Shown here piece by piece: positions 29,194-37,603 of a DNA stretch of 64,000 nt (the first letter of the stretch is position 1; each line of letters begins with the position of its first letter). The stretch is from Novosphingobium sp. CECT 9465 (GTDB taxonomy: Bacteria > Pseudomonadota > Alphaproteobacteria > Sphingomonadales > Sphingomonadaceae): the NCBI RefSeq assembly GCF_920987055.1, contig NZ_CAKLBX010000001.1, positions 1,536,501 through 1,600,500 of the forward strand, in the 5' to 3' direction. The notes beneath the pieces were generated by a model, which saw only the letters and a list, made by a program, of their open reading frames with translations, searched no databases and was not told the origin of the DNA. The position numbers and the translations under genes were made by a program.

Positions 29194-30375
29194 TTAGTGC
29201 TTCTTCCGCGTCAGTTCCCGCATTGCGCCGTCCAGCCCTTCCAGCGTCAGCGGGTACATCGATCCGCCAAGGATATCCTTGAGCATGCGGGTGGACTGCG
29301 AATAGCCCCATTGCTTTTCGGGCACCGGGTTCAGCCACACCGTCGCCGGATAAGTCTGGGCCACGCGCTGCATCCATACGGCGCCGGATTCTTCGTTGAA
29401 GTGTTCCACGCTGCCGCCGGGGTGAGTCACTTCATAGGGACTCATCGCGGCGTCGCCGACGAACACCACCTTGTAATCGTGGCCGTATTTGTGGAGGATG
29501 TCCCAGGTACTGGTGCGGTCGGTCCAGCGACGCTTGTTGTCCGTCCACACGCCTTCATACAGGCAGTTGTGGAAGTAGAAGAATTCCATGTTCTTGAATT
29601 CGGCGGTCGCGGCGCTGAACAGTTCTTCCACCAACTTGACGAACGGGTCCATCGATCCGCCGATGTCGAGGAACAGTAACAGCTTGACCGCATTGCGCTT
29701 TTCCGGGCGCATCCTGATGTCCAGCCAGCCCTGCCGCGCGGTGCCTTCGATGGTGCCTTGCAGATCAAGCTCATCGGCCGCGCCTTCGCGGGCAAAGCGG
29801 CGCAGGCGGCGCAGGGCGATCTTGATGTTGCGGGTGCCGAGTTCGCGGGTGTTGTCCAGGTTCTGGAATTCGCGTTTTTCCCAGACCTTGATCGCGCGCT
29901 TGTGCTTGCTATCGCCGCCTATGCGGACGCCTTCCGGGTTGTAGCCGCTGTTGCCGAAAGGGCTGGTGCCTTCAGTGCCGATCCATTTGTTGCCGCCCTT
30001 GTGGCGGTTCTCCTGTTCGGCCAGCCGCTTTTTGAGCGTGTCCATGATCTCGTCCCACGATCCAAGGGATTTGATCTTTTCCATCTCTTCTTCAGACAGA
30101 AACTTCTCGGCGATGGCTTTGAGCCAGTCTTCTGGAATGTCGACCGGACGCTGGCCATAATCGGTCAGGATGCCCTTGAAGACCTTGTTGAACACCTGAT
30201 CGAAACGGTCGAGCAGGCCTTCGTCCTTCACGAACGTGGCGCGCGACAGATAGTAGAATGCCTCAGGCGTCTGTTCGATCACGTCCTTCTCCAGCGCTTC
30301 CAGCAGCACGAGGTGCTCCTTGAAACTGGCAGGAATGCCCGCAGCGCGCAGTTCGTCGACGAAATTGAAAAACAC
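29194..30375 (-). CDS. VWA (CoxE-like) protein, partner of MoxR ATPase
   Basis: A 393-residue von Willebrand factor A protein. The MIDAS is LLFLDIGGSMDPF, a DxGxS form of the usual DxSxS, at about residue 225 of the protein. The N-terminal half is helical (LLEALEKDVIEQTPEAFYYLSRATFV) and a central linker contains GNSGYNPEGVRIGG. The GTG at 30375 with AAAGGAGCG upstream fits the conserved VFFNFVDELR start. Such VWA proteins work with MoxR-type AAA ATPases as metal-chelatase-like maturation machines; the MoxR gene is 2.4 kb away on the same strand, with other genes between. Confidence 0.88.
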   Translation of the reverse strand: MFFNFVDELRAAGIPASFKEHLVLLEALEKDVIEQTPEAFYYLSRATFVKDEGLLDRFDQVFNKVFKGILTDYGQRPVDIPEDWLKAIAEKFLSEEEMEKIKSLGSWDEIMDTLKKRLAEQENRHKGGNKWIGTEGTSPFGNSGYNPEGVRIGGDSKHKRAIKVWEKREFQNLDNTRELGTRNIKIALRRLRRFAREGAADELDLQGTIEGTARQGWLDIRMRPEKRNAVKLLLFLDIGGSMDPFVKLVEELFSAATAEFKNMEFFYFHNCLYEGVWTDNKRRWTDRTSTWDILHKYGHDYKVVFVGDAAMSPYEVTHPGGSVEHFNEESGAVWMQRVAQTYPATVWLNPVPEKQWGYSQSTRMLKDILGGSMYPLTLEGLDGAMRELTRKKH

Positions 30376-30513
30376 TTGTGCCCGCTCCTTTGGCTTAACC
30401 GTGGGATTAAGCGGTGAGCAGCGGTTGGACAAGGGCCACAGCGGTCGAAAAACCTGTTGAGTGCGAGCGCCTCTGCCCTCATGACTGAAAGACATGGTTA
30501 AAGGGTGGTTACC

Positions 30514-31434
30514 GTGATCCGGCTTGCGAGCGCTTTGGGCGTGATTGTTGCCCTGTTGCTGATCGTGGTTGCGGTCGTGCCGGCTGGATTGCCGTTTGGC
30601 GGAGCGCCAGCGGCGCAGGCGCAAGCAGCCGCTGTTTTCAGTCCTGAACCACAGGTTGCCGCGCCCGCGCCATCGGGACCACCGCCTGTCAAAGTGCCAC
30701 CGCCGGTTGCCGACGTGCTGCAATCGGGCGTGTTGATCGTGATCAGCAAGGCGTCGCAGCGGATGTATGTGTTCAAGGACGGCGTGCCATGGGCGTCATC
30801 GCCAGTGTCGACGGGCAAGCGCGGCCACGGCACACCGGCGGGGGTATTCCCGATCCTGCAAAAGCGTGTTCACCACCGCTCGAACCTCTACAGCAATGCG
30901 CCCATGCCCTATATGCAGCGGCTGACGTGGCGCGGGATTGCGATCCACGCCGGAAGATTGCCGGGCTATCCTGCATCGCATGGCTGCATCCGGCTGCCCT
31001 ACAGCTTTGCCCGCGCGCTGTTCTCGCTCACTCGCGCGGATTCGACCACGGTGGTAGTGACCAATGAGGCCGTCGGGTCTGACGATACCGCGGTCACCCT
31101 GGCGCTGAACACGCAGCATCCGCAGTCGATAAATCCCGTGCCACCGCCCTTGCAGAAGCCCGAAGCAGCGCTTGCCGCCGTTACGCTACCGGTGACGATG
31201 ACGGGGGCAGGGCAGACGATCCAACTGGCCGCTGCGACCAGCGCGGATGAGGCCGAAGCCCGCTGGACGGCGCTGGTGGCGCGCTATCCGGCGCTTGCGG
31301 GCTTCCGAAAGTCGGTTGTTCCCGCCGTGGAGCAATCGCGCCAGTATTACAGGCTCCGCGCAAGCGCGCCGGGCGCGCATGCCTATTGTGCATCACTCAA
31401 GCGTGCCGGTCAGGATTGTTTCAAGGTCAGCTAG
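30514..31434 (+). CDS. L,D-transpeptidase (YkuD) with SPOR-like C-terminus
   Basis: A periplasmic enzyme forming 3-3 peptidoglycan crosslinks or lipoprotein attachment. It has an N-terminal membrane segment (LGVIVALLLIVVAVV), a proline-rich linker, a YkuD domain at residues about 70-185 with the active-site motif ASHGCIRLPY, and a C-terminal repeat-like SPOR region (AEARWTALVARYPALAGFRKSVV, ending in HAYCASLKRAGQDCFKV). GTG 30514 is chosen as AAAGGG lies at normal distance; GTG 30505 is the alternative. It is divergent from the VWA gene. Confidence 0.9.
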   Translation: MIRLASALGVIVALLLIVVAVVPAGLPFGGAPAAQAQAAAVFSPEPQVAAPAPSGPPPVKVPPPVADVLQSGVLIVISKASQRMYVFKDGVPWASSPVSTGKRGHGTPAGVFPILQKRVHHRSNLYSNAPMPYMQRLTWRGIAIHAGRLPGYPASHGCIRLPYSFARALFSLTRADSTTVVVTNEAVGSDDTAVTLALNTQHPQSINPVPPPLQKPEAALAAVTLPVTMTGAGQTIQLAAATSADEAEARWTALVARYPALAGFRKSVVPAVEQSRQYYRLRASAPGAHAYCASLKRAGQDCFKVS

Positions 31435-31441
31435 GGCAGGA

Positions 31442-31867
31442 TCACGACTTGGCTGGTGGTGGGGGTGGTGGCTGCTGCGGCCAGGCCTCCAGCGTCGGGT
31501 CGATCTGCGCCCATGCGGGCGCATCTTCGGTCCAGATCACCATTTCGGGCTTCAGGCCGTGCGGTTCGTCGATCACGCCGAAGCGCACGGTTTTCAGGTA
31601 CATTCTGGCCGAGCTTTGGGCGTAGACTTGTGTGCCGCACGATGGGCAGAAGTGAAACGTGAGCGTGTTGCCGCTGGCTGCGGTCCACTGGCACGATGCA
31701 AGCGTGCCCTGGATAGAGACGTGATCGTTCTTGAAAATGGCATTTTGCGTAGGGCCACCTGCCGCGATCTGCTGGCACTGGCGACACCAGCATTGCCGCG
31801 TCGCGATGGGCTTGGCCAAGAATTCAAGGCTTATGACCCCGCAGGCGCAGCGTCCGGTATATGACAT
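31442..31867 (-). CDS. GFA-family zinc protein
   Basis: A 141-residue protein of the GFA/Mss4-like family. Zinc ligands: CACG near residue 8, CWCRQCQQ, and FCPSCGTQVY. The C-terminus ends in a proline run (WPQQPPPPPPAKS). The ATG at 31867 has GGAGG upstream. Family members were named for glutathione-dependent formaldehyde activation, but most have no proven activity. It is convergent with the L,D-transpeptidase gene and divergent from the GST gene, a fitting but unproven glutathione context. Confidence 0.88.
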   Translation of the reverse strand: MSYTGRCACGVISLEFLAKPIATRQCWCRQCQQIAAGGPTQNAIFKNDHVSIQGTLASCQWTAASGNTLTFHFCPSCGTQVYAQSSARMYLKTVRFGVIDEPHGLKPEMVIWTEDAPAWAQIDPTLEAWPQQPPPPPPAKS

Positions 31868-31944
31868 CAGGGCAACCTCCAATTGGGTATTGTTAGGTTG
31901 GCAAACAATTGCCTATGGTGCGTCCGTTCGGAGAGGATACCATA

Positions 31945-32688
31945 ATGACGCTCAAACTCTACAGTTTCGGACCCGCCGCCAATTCGATGAAGCCGCTGCT
32001 GACCGTGTTCGAAAAGGGCCTGCCGGTAGAGAAGCACCGGCTGGACCCGTCGAAGTTCGAGCATCACACCGATTGGTTCAAGGCGATCAATCCGCGCGGG
32101 CAGGTTCCGGCACTTGTCGATGGTGACAAGACCATCACCGAGTCGACCGTGATCTGCGAATACCTTGAGGACGAATACCCCACCGCAGTCTCACTGCGCC
32201 CGGCGGACAGTTATGGCCGCGCGCAGATGCGGGTATGGACTAAGTGGGTGGACGAATACTTCTGCTGGTGTGTCTCGACCATCGGCTGGCACCGCTACAT
32301 CGGCAACATGGTGAAAGGGTACAGCGACGCCGAGTTCGAGGAGAAGGTGGCGGCGATCCCGGTCGTCGAACAGCAGGTCAAATGGCGCCGCGCGCGCGAA
32401 GGCTTCCCGCAGGACATGCTCGACGAGGAAATGCGCAAGATCGCCTGGTCAGTCCGCCGCCTCGACGATCATCTGGCCGACCACGAATGGCTGGTGCCGG
32501 GGCAATATACGCTGGCCGACATCTGCAACTTCGCCATCGCCAACGGCATGCAGTTCGGCTTCCCGGACCTCGTCAACAAGGACGTGACGCCGCACCTGCT
32601 GCGCTGGATCGAGCAGATCAACGCCCGGTCTGCGGTGAAGGAGATGTTCGCGCAAGTCGAACTGGAGCAGCTTGGGCGGCGCGAGTAA
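31945..32688 (+). CDS. Glutathione S-transferase family protein
   Basis: A 247-residue cytosolic GST. The thioredoxin-like N-terminus shows SFGPAANSMKPLLTVFEKGLPVE and NPRGQVPALVDGDKTITESTVICEYLED with the cis-Pro and the glutathione-binding ES pair. The helical domain includes LVPGQYTLADICNFAIANGMQFGFP with the N-capping Asp. ATG 31945 has GGAGAGG about 8 nt upstream. The substrate is unknown; sphingomonads use related GSTs in aromatic ether breakdown. Confidence 0.9.
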   Translation: MTLKLYSFGPAANSMKPLLTVFEKGLPVEKHRLDPSKFEHHTDWFKAINPRGQVPALVDGDKTITESTVICEYLEDEYPTAVSLRPADSYGRAQMRVWTKWVDEYFCWCVSTIGWHRYIGNMVKGYSDAEFEEKVAAIPVVEQQVKWRRAREGFPQDMLDEEMRKIAWSVRRLDDHLADHEWLVPGQYTLADICNFAIANGMQFGFPDLVNKDVTPHLLRWIEQINARSAVKEMFAQVELEQLGRRE

Positions 32689-32695
32689 GGCTGCA

Positions 32696-32796
32696 GGTTC
32701 GCGCAAGGTTCGCAAGGACTGCAAAGAGAACGCGCTCAAATCGGCCTTTAGCCGTTGCTATTTTTCTCTGCGATTTTTGCGAACTTTGCGCGAACC
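32696..32796. repeat. Palindromic repeat, TTCGCGCA family, copy 1
   Basis: Arms beginning GGTTCGCGCAAGGTTCGCAA and ending in its near complement TTGCGAACTTTGCGCGAACC lie about 100 nt apart, facing each other. The outer 20 nt differ at one position. The core is shared with the copy at 37604-37754. It sits between the GST and moxR 3' ends. Confidence 0.8.
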
Positions 32797-32820
32797 AATC
32801 TTACTCGGCCTCGGAGAACA

Positions 32821-33666
32821 TCAGTTACCCGAACGGCGCGACATGAAGGCGAGGCGTTCGAAGAGCATGATGTCCTGTTCGTTCTTGAGCAGGGCGCCAT
32901 GGAGCGGGGGGATCGCCTTGGTCGGATCGCGGTTTTGTAGGACTTCCAAGGGCATGTCCTCGTTGAGCAGCAGTTTCAGCCAGTCGAGCAGTTCGCTGGT
33001 GCTAGGCTTCTTCTTGAGGCCGGGCACTTCGCGCACCTCGTAGAAGATCTCCATCGCCTTGTTGATCAGCGTCTTCTGGATGCCGGGGAAGTGGACGTCG
33101 ATAATCGCCTGCATCGTCTCGCGATCGGGGAACTTGATATAGTGGAAGAAGCAGCGGCGCAGGAAAGCGTCGGGCAGCTCCTTCTCGTTGTTCGATGTGA
33201 TGACGACGATCGGGCGTTCCTTCGCCTCGACCCGCTCCTGCGTTTCGTAAACGTCGAAGCTCATGCGGTCGAGTTCCTGCAACAGGTCGTTGGGGAACTC
33301 GATGTCGGCCTTGTCAATCTCGTCGATCAGCAGGACGGGCAGCTTGGGCGCGGTAAAGGCTTCCCAGAGCTTGCCTTTCTTGATGTAGTTGCCAATGTCG
33401 TGGACGCGTTCATCGCCCAGCTGGCCATCGCGCAGGCGGGCGACGGCGTCATATTCATAGAGGCCCTGTTGCGCCTTGGTGGTGGATTTCACGTTCCATT
33501 CGATCAGCGGCGCGCCGACGGCCTTGGCGATTTCATGCGCCAGCACGGTCTTGCCGGTGCCGGGTTCGCCCTTGACCAGCAGCGGGCGGCGCAGCAGAAC
33601 GGCGGCATTGACCGCAACCTTGAGATCATCGGTAGCGACGTAATTGCTGGTGCCTTCGAAGCGCAT
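32821..33666 (-). CDS. MoxR-family AAA+ ATPase
   Basis: A 281-residue AAA+ ATPase of the MoxR/RavA class that works with VWA proteins. Walker A is VKGEPGTGKTVLAHE, Walker B VLLIDEIDKAD, sensor 1 VVITSNNEKELPDAFLRRCFFHYI with the arginine finger region. It starts MRFEGTSNYVATDDL at ATG 33666. The upstream region holds the triple 31-bp-spaced palindromes. Its likely VWA partner is at 29194-30375. The target complex is unknown. Confidence 0.94.
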   Translation of the reverse strand: MRFEGTSNYVATDDLKVAVNAAVLLRRPLLVKGEPGTGKTVLAHEIAKAVGAPLIEWNVKSTTKAQQGLYEYDAVARLRDGQLGDERVHDIGNYIKKGKLWEAFTAPKLPVLLIDEIDKADIEFPNDLLQELDRMSFDVYETQERVEAKERPIVVITSNNEKELPDAFLRRCFFHYIKFPDRETMQAIIDVHFPGIQKTLINKAMEIFYEVREVPGLKKKPSTSELLDWLKLLLNEDMPLEVLQNRDPTKAIPPLHGALLKNEQDIMLFERLAFMSRRSGN

Positions 33667-33743
33667 CGGTATGTCCCGTGTGATTAATCGTGCGGTTAGG
33701 CGTTATGGCTTGAGGCTGTTCAGTGCAAGAGGGTGTGCGTTTC

Positions 33744-33819
33744 TGACGCCGGTGTCATTAAACAATTAGTTTGGTGACGCATGTGTCAGATTCGGCCCGC
33801 ATTTCTGACGTCTGCGTCA
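33744..33819. promoter_or_regulatory. Array of three operator-like palindromes with 31-bp period
   Basis: Three 14-bp interrupted palindromes: TGACGCCGGTGTCA (33744-33757), TGACGCATGTGTCA (33775-33788) and TGACGTCTGCGTCA (33806-33819). Their centres are exactly 31 bp apart twice, close to three helical turns, so the sites face the same side. The first and third also share flanking TTTC and TTA. They lie 78 nt from the moxR start and 92 nt from the divergent TonB-like gene. No known regulator was recognised. Confidence 0.72.
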
Positions 33820-33910
33820 TTATGGCCTCCGGGTAACAAAGTGTCGCATTCGTGCCAATGCGCTACTGGCGTAATTGCGGGGCGCGGCGCGGGCGTGTAG
33901 GCCCCGCGCG

Positions 33911-34684
33911 ATGTTTTCCCTGCGCCAGGTTACGGACACTGACGGCTACCAGACCTCCCCGCGCAGCCGCGTCGCGTCTTTCGTGCTGGCGCTGGTCACG
34001 AGCGCGCTGGTTTTCGTGATCATGATCCGCATGGGCGCGTTCACCCAGTTCGGCGAGCCGGGAGGGGCACGGCTGGTGGCGATCGATCTGGGGACTGAGG
34101 CGGAGCAAGGCGCGAAGGACAGCGCCCAGCCGGAAAAGGCGGAGCAGAAGTCCGACAGCGCCACCGCAATGCCGCAGACCGCTCCGGTCGTGCCGCCGCG
34201 TGTGCCGATACCGGGCAAAGTGCAATGGCCCGAAGGGTTTATCGAGCTATCGTCCAAGGACTATGCCGCCGCCGACATCACCAAGATGAAGCGCGGATCG
34301 GGATCGGGCGATGCGGGCAGCGCAGGCGGCAGCGCTGGCGGAGAAGGCGCGGGCGAGGGACCGGGCGGTGTGCGGCTATACAATGCGCAATGGTATCGCG
34401 AACCGACCGACGCCGAGATGGCCCCCTACATGCCCCGAAATCGCATGCCCGGCGAATGGGCGATGATCGCCTGCCGCACCATCGAGAAGTACCACGTCGA
34501 GGATTGCCAGGAACTGGGTGAAAGCCCTCCCGGCTCAGGTTTGGCGCGGGCGCTGCGGCAAGCCTCGTGGCAATTCCTCGTCCGCCCCCCGCGCGTGAAC
34601 GGTAAAAGTCAGGTGGGCGAATGGGTGCGGATCAGGTTCGATTTTCGGGCGCCGAAGAAGAGGGAGTCAGAAAATGACGGGTGA
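33911..34684 (+). CDS. TonB-like single-pass envelope protein
   Basis: A 257-residue protein with a cytoplasmic N-terminus of about 20 residues, one membrane helix (ASFVLALVTSALVFVIMI), an acidic/charged and Gly/Ser-rich linker (GSGSGDAGSAGGSAGGEGAGEG), and a compact C-terminal domain (CRTIEKYHVEDCQELGESPPGSGLARALRQ, then WQFLVRPPRVNG). The architecture is that of TonB-type energy transducers, but a proline repeat is weak. The start ATG 33911 is preferred for the helix position. Seen often as a hypothetical protein in sphingomonads; function inferred. Confidence 0.65.
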   Translation: MFSLRQVTDTDGYQTSPRSRVASFVLALVTSALVFVIMIRMGAFTQFGEPGGARLVAIDLGTEAEQGAKDSAQPEKAEQKSDSATAMPQTAPVVPPRVPIPGKVQWPEGFIELSSKDYAAADITKMKRGSGSGDAGSAGGSAGGEGAGEGPGGVRLYNAQWYREPTDAEMAPYMPRNRMPGEWAMIACRTIEKYHVEDCQELGESPPGSGLARALRQASWQFLVRPPRVNGKSQVGEWVRIRFDFRAPKKRESENDG

Positions 34685-34691
34685 AGGCTCT

Positions 34692-34969
34692 TCAGGTTGA
34701 CCTGTCCTGAAAGCGGAACACGCCGACAATTGCCACCGACTTCTCGTCGATCAGATAGGCAATCTTGAAATGGTAGCGCCGCGTAACGATGCGCCGGTTG
34801 TTCGATCCTGCAATTGGCGCCCCTGATCGGGGAAAATGCCGTACCTGCCGGATGAACGATCAATGTCTACGAGGATTCGCGGGACGCTTTCAGGCGCAAT
34901 CTCGTCAAACCACGAGATGATCGCGTCAATGTCAGCGCGGGCACTGTCGAGAAAACGGACTTTCAGCAA
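34692..34969 (-). pseudogene. ParE/RelE-type toxin, frameshifted
   Basis: The start MLKVRFLDSARADIDAIISW and ESVPRILVDIDRS are those of ParE-family toxins. Near 34852-34856 one base seems missing: after DRS the frame changes, and the normal tail IRQVRHFPRSGAPIAG, RIVTRRYHFKIAYLIDEKSV, AIVGVFRFQDRST continues in the -1 frame to a TGA at 34692. As written the toxin is truncated and its catalytic C-terminus lost. It lies 9 nt after the antitoxin gene in the usual antitoxin-toxin order. Confidence 0.82.
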
Positions 34970-34978
34970 GGGCTGACG

Positions 34979-35203
34979 TCAGTCGTCGAAGGTATGACCA
35001 AAAATCCGCCGGATGTCTTCATCGCTGGCATAAGTTCGGTGAGGCTCAGCCACGCGGCGCTCAATCTCGGCCAATTCCGCCGGACTGAAATCGAACTTGG
35101 GATCGCAGGACGCCATCAGATCGGCCAATGCCTCTTCCACCGACTGGCGTTCACTCTCCCCAAGCCGGGAAGCGAAGGACAGGAAGGAGTCGATGACCGT
35201 CAT
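34979..35203 (-). CDS. Antitoxin of ParE-type toxin-antitoxin pair
   Basis: A 74-residue protein beginning MTVIDSFLSFASRLGESERQSVEEALADLM and ending HRTYASDEDIRRIFGHTFDD. The latter is typical of the small acidic antitoxins that wrap ParE/RelE toxins. It lies 9 nt upstream of the frameshifted toxin gene. Since the toxin is broken, the antitoxin may be an evolutionary leftover or act only on its promoter. The family assignment comes mainly from context and size. Confidence 0.72.
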   Translation of the reverse strand: MTVIDSFLSFASRLGESERQSVEEALADLMASCDPKFDFSPAELAEIERRVAEPHRTYASDEDIRRIFGHTFDD

Positions 35204-35238
35204 TTTGCCAGATTACCATGCTGTGTGGGCAGATGGAA

Positions 35239-35472
35239 CTATGTCCGACTGTAAGGCTTGAAAAAGGCGAGATCGAGTTTCAACGCCTTGGTTTCAGATA
35301 CGCCAAGACGTTCTTCGATCAGCAGCGTGATGATGTCGTCGATCTCGACCAATTCGATCGGCGTTGCGTTCTCTCGTGCTGCTGCTTCCTTTGCGGCGCG
35401 CGTGAAGTTTGCTGTTGTAAGAAAAATACCACGTATTTGATGCAGCCACGAGCGGATGTATCGCGCTAAGCA
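35239..35472 (-). pseudogene. Remnant of Mrr-type restriction endonuclease (C-terminal part)
   Basis: A frame without start codon reads LARYIRSWLHQIRGIFLTTA, then NFTRAAKEAAARENATPIEL, VEIDDIITLLIEERLGV, SETKALKLDLAFFKPYSRT and a TAG at 35239. The GIFLTTANFTRAAKEAA part matches the end of Mrr catalytic domains. The N-terminal and catalytic core are gone, and the fragment begins within the last codons of parE. It is a dead piece of a former restriction gene. Confidence 0.75.
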
Positions 35473-37478
35473 TCAATCAGCTCCGGGTCCAACTCTCCCG
35501 CCCGGTTCTGGATGAACATGAACCTCTGCGCAGGGTCGCGGCCCATCAGGCGGTCGACTAGGTCTTTCACCGCCGCACGGCCTTCATATTCCGGCGGCAG
35601 GGTGATGCGGATAAGGCTGCGGGTGGCGGGGGCCATGGTGGTTTCGCGCAGTTGCTGCGGGTTCATTTCGCCGAGGCCCTTGAAGCGGCCGACGTCGACT
35701 TTCTTGCCCTTGAATTTCGTGGCTTCGAGTTCGGCGCGGTGGGCGTCGTCCTTGGCGTAGGCCGAGGTGCTGCCGTGGGTCAGGCGGTAGAGCGGGGGCT
35801 GGGCGAGGTAGAGGTGGCCGCGCCGGACGAGGTCGGGCATTTCCTGGAAGAAGAACGTCATCAGCAGCGTGGCGATGTGTGCGCCGTCAACGTCGGCGTC
35901 GGTCATGATGATCACGCGGTCATAGCGCAGCGCGTCGGCGTTGCAGTCCTTGCGCATGCCGCAGCCAAGCGCGAGCGCGAGGTCGGCGATTTCGGCGTTG
36001 GCGCGGATCTTGTCAGCCGTGGCGCTGGCGACGTTGAGGATCTTGCCGCGGATGGGCAGGATCGCCTGCGTCTTGCGGTCGCGCGCCTGCTTGGCACTGC
36101 CGCCTGCGCTGTCGCCTTCGACGATGAACAGTTCGGTTTCGCCGCTGCCTTCGCCGGTGCAGTCGGTGAGCTTGCCGGGGAGGCGCAGTTTGCGCGAATT
36201 GGTGGCGGTCTTGCGTTTGACCTCGCGCTCCGCCTTGCGGCGCAGGCGGTCATCCATGCGCTCCATCACCGCGCCGAGCAGGGCCTTGCCGCGCTCCATA
36301 TTGTCGGTGAGGAAGTGATCGAAGTGATCGCGCACGGCGGCCTCGACCATGCGCGCGGCTTCGGGGCTGGTCAGGCGGTCCTTGGTCTGGCTCTGGAACT
36401 GGGGATCGCGCACGAAGACCGAGAGCATGATTTCGCTGCCGGTGATCATGTCCTCCGGCGCGATGTCCTTGGCCTTTTTCTGGCCGATCAGATCGGCGAA
36501 GGCGCGGATGCCTTTGGTCAACGCCGCGCGCAGGCCCTGTTCGTGAGTGCCGCCATCGGGGGTGGGGATGGTGTTGCAGTACCAGCTATAGGAACCATCG
36601 GACCACAGCGGCCACGCGATGGCCCATTCGACGCGACCCATCTCCTGCCCTTCGGGGCCTGCCGGGAAGTCCTGACTTCCCGCGAAGGGGACACTGGTGA
36701 CGCATTCGCGGCCCGATACCTGTTCGGCCAGATGATCGGCCAGACCGCCGGGGAACTGGAACACGGCTTCGGCGGGGACGTCGTCGCTCACCAGCGAAGG
36801 CGCGCATTTCCAGCGTATTTCCACGCCTGCGAAAAGGTAGGCCTTGGAACGCACCAGCCGGAACAGGCGGGCGGGCTTGAACTTTGCGTCGGCGCCGAAG
36901 ATTTCGGTATCGGGCACGAACGTAACCTGCGTGCCGCGCCGGTTGGGCGCGTTGCCGACCTTGAGCAGCTTGGTGGTGGGCAGGCCACGCGAAAATTCCT
37001 GCGCGTAAAGCTCCTTGTTGCGCGCCACTTCGATACGGGTGAGCGAGGACAGCGCGTTGACCACCGAGACGCCAACCCCGTGGAGGCCGCCGCTGGTGGC
37101 ATAGGCCTTGCCGGAGAACTTGCCGCCCGAATGGAGCGTGGTGAGGATCACTTCGAGCGCCGATTTGCCGGGGTATTTGGGGTGTTCATCAACCGGAATG
37201 CCGCGACCGTTATCGGAAATGGTCAGGCGTCCGGCGCTGCCGGGTTCATCTTCAAGATAGACCTCGATGCGGTTGGCGTGACCTGCGACCGCTTCGTCCA
37301 TCGCATTGTCGAGCACTTCGGCGGCAAGGTGATGCAGCGCGCGCTCGTCCGTGCCGCCGATGTACATGCCGGGGCGGCGGCGGACGGGTTCGAGGCCTTC
37401 GAGAACCTCGATTGCAGAACCGTCATAGATTTCGGAAGCACTGGTAGCTGGTAGCTTGTCGAAAAGGTCATCGGACAT
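35466..37478 (-). CDS. parE: DNA topoisomerase IV subunit B
   Basis: The ATPase subunit of topoisomerase IV, which separates daughter chromosomes with ParC. The 670-residue protein has the GHKL ATP site (LDNAMDEAVAGHANRIEV, ISDNGRGIPVD, SGGLHGVGVSVVNALS), the TOPRIM region (LFIVEGDSAGGSAKQARDRKTQAILPIRGKILNV, IIMTDADVDGAHIATLL) and the closing LGEMNPQQLRETTM. Length suits ParE rather than the longer GyrB. ATG 37478 is the normal start. A Mrr remnant abuts its stop. Confidence 0.96.
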   Translation of the reverse strand: MSDDLFDKLPATSASEIYDGSAIEVLEGLEPVRRRPGMYIGGTDERALHHLAAEVLDNAMDEAVAGHANRIEVYLEDEPGSAGRLTISDNGRGIPVDEHPKYPGKSALEVILTTLHSGGKFSGKAYATSGGLHGVGVSVVNALSSLTRIEVARNKELYAQEFSRGLPTTKLLKVGNAPNRRGTQVTFVPDTEIFGADAKFKPARLFRLVRSKAYLFAGVEIRWKCAPSLVSDDVPAEAVFQFPGGLADHLAEQVSGRECVTSVPFAGSQDFPAGPEGQEMGRVEWAIAWPLWSDGSYSWYCNTIPTPDGGTHEQGLRAALTKGIRAFADLIGQKKAKDIAPEDMITGSEIMLSVFVRDPQFQSQTKDRLTSPEAARMVEAAVRDHFDHFLTDNMERGKALLGAVMERMDDRLRRKAEREVKRKTATNSRKLRLPGKLTDCTGEGSGETELFIVEGDSAGGSAKQARDRKTQAILPIRGKILNVASATADKIRANAEIADLALALGCGMRKDCNADALRYDRVIIMTDADVDGAHIATLLMTFFFQEMPDLVRRGHLYLAQPPLYRLTHGSTSAYAKDDAHRAELEATKFKGKKVDVGRFKGLGEMNPQQLRETTMAPATRSLIRITLPPEYEGRAAVKDLVDRLMGRDPAQRFMFIQNRAGELDPELIDA

Positions 37479-37603
37479 GCGAACGGGTATAGAACGCCCG
37501 CGATTCCGGGCGCAAGCGCCGATGCCGCCTTATCCGGCGTTTTCGGGTGTTTTAGGGTCTTGCACTAAGTAAGGGGACGATAGGGGCAGGAAACAAGGTT
37601 TGT

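Noticed and set aside
27797..29377. 526-codon frame antisense to namZ
   Set aside because: It is antisense to a recognised gene and lacks motifs or a sensible start.
35652..37454. 600-codon open frame on the plus strand opposite parE
   Set aside because: It is the mirror of parE; composition is rich in Val, Gly, Ala and Asp as expected for such mirror frames, with no known motif.
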